DNA of 15,683 bases from Deltaproteobacteria bacterium (GTDB lineage: Bacteria > UBA10199 > DSSB01). The number at the start of each line of letters is the position of its first letter. Position 1 is the stretch's first letter. The stretch lies in NCBI GenBank assembly GCA_021414045.1, contig JAIOPF010000120.1:1-15683 (forward strand). The letters are read 5' to 3'. The notes below the pieces were generated by a model. That model saw nothing but the letters and a program-made list of their open reading frames with translations. It was not told the origin of the DNA and ran no database searches. This document shows positions 14,649 through 15,683 of the stretch, in pieces. The position numbers were made by a program, and so were the translations under genes.

Positions 14649-15092
14649 ATGCGAGGCAAGGATCCGAAAAATTTCTTTCAGCCGGAAGAGCAGCAAAGGC
14701 TGATCGCGGCCATCCGAGAAGCCGAGAAGCTAAGCTCCGGAGAGATCCGTATCCACGTGCTGCGGAGGTCCGGCGCGGACTTGTTCGAGAAGGGCAAGAA
14801 AGTCTTCGAAAAACTCGGCATGACTCGCACTCGCGACCGGAACGGAATCTTGTTTTTAATCGAATTGGAACATCGGCGTTTCGCCATCCTCGGAGATCGC
14901 GGCATTCACGAAAAAGTCCCGGCGGAATTTTGGGAAGAGATCCGCAAGATGCTTTGGGAGAACTTCCACCAAGAGCGTTTCGTCGAAGGCCTCTGCGAGG
15001 GCGTCTCCCGTTGCGGTGAAAAATTGAAGATGTTTTTCCCGCTCCGCGAAGACGACCGCAACGAGCTCTCCGACGAGATTACTTCAGAGTGA
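14649..15092 (+). CDS. Second TPM-domain protein, no export signal
   Basis: This 147-residue protein consists almost entirely of one TPM domain: FFQPEEQQRLIAAIREAEKLSSGEIRIHVL, FEKLGMTRTRDRNGILFLIELEHRRFAILGDRGIHEKV, and a C-terminal segment ending FFPLREDDRNELSDEI. That ending recalls the NELPDEI-type tail of many TPM proteins paired with LemA. There is no signal peptide or membrane helix, so it would be cytoplasmic unless exported by another route. I use the ATG two bases after the previous stop; a TTG at 14640 would add three residues and overlap it. It is the last gene of the lemA operon and its end overlaps the opposite-strand lipoprotein gene by 14 bases. Confidence 0.88.
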   Translation: MRGKDPKNFFQPEEQQRLIAAIREAEKLSSGEIRIHVLRRSGADLFEKGKKVFEKLGMTRTRDRNGILFLIELEHRRFAILGDRGIHEKVPAEFWEEIRKMLWENFHQERFVEGLCEGVSRCGEKLKMFFPLREDDRNELSDEITSE

Positions 15093-15567
15093 TTTCGACT
15101 CCGTCGACCTTGGCGCTCAACTCGCCCAAATACAACATGCCGGATTTTCCGGAAGCCGAAGCGACCAGGGTGGTTTTTTGGCCTTGAGAAGGGACGACTA
15201 GGCTGAAAAAGCCCGGGCTGTTGACGACGGTGGAGGCGAGAGGGCTCTTGCCTTCGACGGGGCAGTAGCCGTCGGCGCAGGCCTCGGCGACCCTCACTTC
15301 CAGGGTAATGGCGCCACCGGCATAACCCGCCGCTTGGACTTCGCCGCGGACCATCACTTGGGTGGTGGGTTTCGCGGGATCTTCGCTGACGATGCCGGAA
15401 TCGGTGGTGGCTTGCTTGAATTCCGGGCTGAACCTCAAGGAGGAGGCGGCCCAAAAATCGTTGTTTTTCTTGATTTCCTCCGGAGTCATCTCCGAAGAAC
15501 CGCAAGCGGTTACCGTTAGACTGAAAAGAGCCAAGGCCATTAGGCCATAAGCGCGAAAAGATCCCAT
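15079..15567 (-). CDS. Small lipoprotein, predicted beta-rich, family not recognised
   Basis: This 162-residue protein has a lipoprotein signal: basic start, hydrophobic core and a VTAC lipobox with Cys22 as the lipidated residue (next residues GSS, so outer-membrane sorting is plausible). After a charged helical linker (MTPEEIKKNNDFW), residues 65-162 alternate strands and turns (TQVMVRGEVQAAGYAGGAITLEVRV, STVVNSPGFFSLVVPSQGQKTTLVASA, GMLYLGELSAKVDGVEITLK). This resembles a transthyretin- or carboxypeptidase-regulatory-like beta sandwich; that resemblance is inference. Two further Cys (in EACADGYCP) could form a disulfide. The start has GGGAG seven bases upstream, next to a hairpin. Function unknown. 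Confidence 0.82.
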   Translation of the reverse strand: MGSFRAYGLMALALFSLTVTACGSSEMTPEEIKKNNDFWAASSLRFSPEFKQATTDSGIVSEDPAKPTTQVMVRGEVQAAGYAGGAITLEVRVAEACADGYCPVEGKSPLASTVVNSPGFFSLVVPSQGQKTTLVASASGKSGMLYLGELSAKVDGVEITLK

Positions 15568-15581
15568 AGTAGTTCTCCCAT

Positions 15582-15611
15582 ATAAACCCCTAAGCTACCT
15601 GCTGGGTTTAT
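15582..15611 (-). promoter_or_regulatory. Hairpin in the 5' leader of the lipoprotein gene
   Basis: Perfect 8-bp arms ATAAACCC (15582-15589) and GGGTTTAT (15604-15611) enclose a further AGC/GCT pairing with a 5-base loop and a 3-base bulge. On the minus strand it would sit two bases before the GGGAG ribosome-binding site of the lipoprotein, where it could affect translation or mRNA stability. It has no T run typical of a terminator. Bases 15612-15683 hold no gene I can support. Confidence 0.45.
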
Positions 15612-15683
15612 CGTCCAAAAAGACGGGAAGTTGCGTTAATCGGATTTCAAGGTGACTCAACGCAGCGGAGGGTAGGGCCTGTC

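Noticed and set aside
15632..15664. TGCGTT/AACGCA inverted repeat at the window end
   Set aside because: Six-bp arms around a 21-base loop are expected by chance, and no recombinase or attachment-site context is present.

Overview
The window is a gene-dense stretch of a bacterial chromosome with about 17 protein genes on both strands and no gene-free gap longer than about 160 bases. I see no tRNA, rRNA, CRISPR array, transposase or phage gene. The organism is probably a Gram-negative bacterium of a deltaproteobacterial-type lineage. Supporting signs are a CsgG-family secretion-type protein, an LpxH-like phosphoesterase, lipoproteins, a membrane heme/iron-sulfur oxidoreductase of the ETF:menaquinone oxidoreductase type, and a short bacterial histone of the kind known from Bdellovibrio. 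The taxonomic placement is inference; no rRNA or marker gene is present.

Region 1 (2-5931, + strand) reads as one transcription unit. It holds the 3' part of a large surface-type protein with a Tyr/Gly/Trp-rich middle and an RGG-rich tail, then a large arylsulfatase with a signal anchor or lipoprotein leader, a MarC-family membrane protein and a DUF2252 protein with kinase-fold-like motifs. It ends at a strong bidirectional intrinsic terminator (5958-5994). Region 2 (6017-6718, - strand) is an exported CsgG/HfaB-family protein with its own promoter. Region 3 (6875-9192, + strand) is an envelope and cofactor unit of pgsA (phospholipid head-group synthesis), an LpxH-like metallophosphoesterase overlapping the pgsA 3' end, and lipB (octanoyltransferase for lipoate synthesis).

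Region 4 (9202-10711) holds an HSL-type esterase (-) and an unrecognised 150-residue protein (+). Region 5 (10713-13156, - strand) holds, in transcription order, a 61-residue histone-fold protein, a 663-residue heme/Fe-S ETF:quinone-oxidoreductase-like protein, and an overlapping small hydrophobic ORF. Region 6 (13211-15092, + strand) is a LemA-TPM-TPM operon with a good sigma70-like promoter. A small lipoprotein (15079-15567, -) overlaps its 3' end, and a hairpin lies just upstream of the lipoprotein ribosome-binding site.

The most interesting item is the histone. It has the compact archaeal-type histone fold, including the GRKT loop and the Arg-Asp pair, and it sits directly upstream of a respiratory-chain gene with no terminator visible between them. 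Bacterial histones of this type have been described in Bdellovibrio, so the class is not new; the context may be. I found no clearly undescribed multi-gene defence or mobile system.
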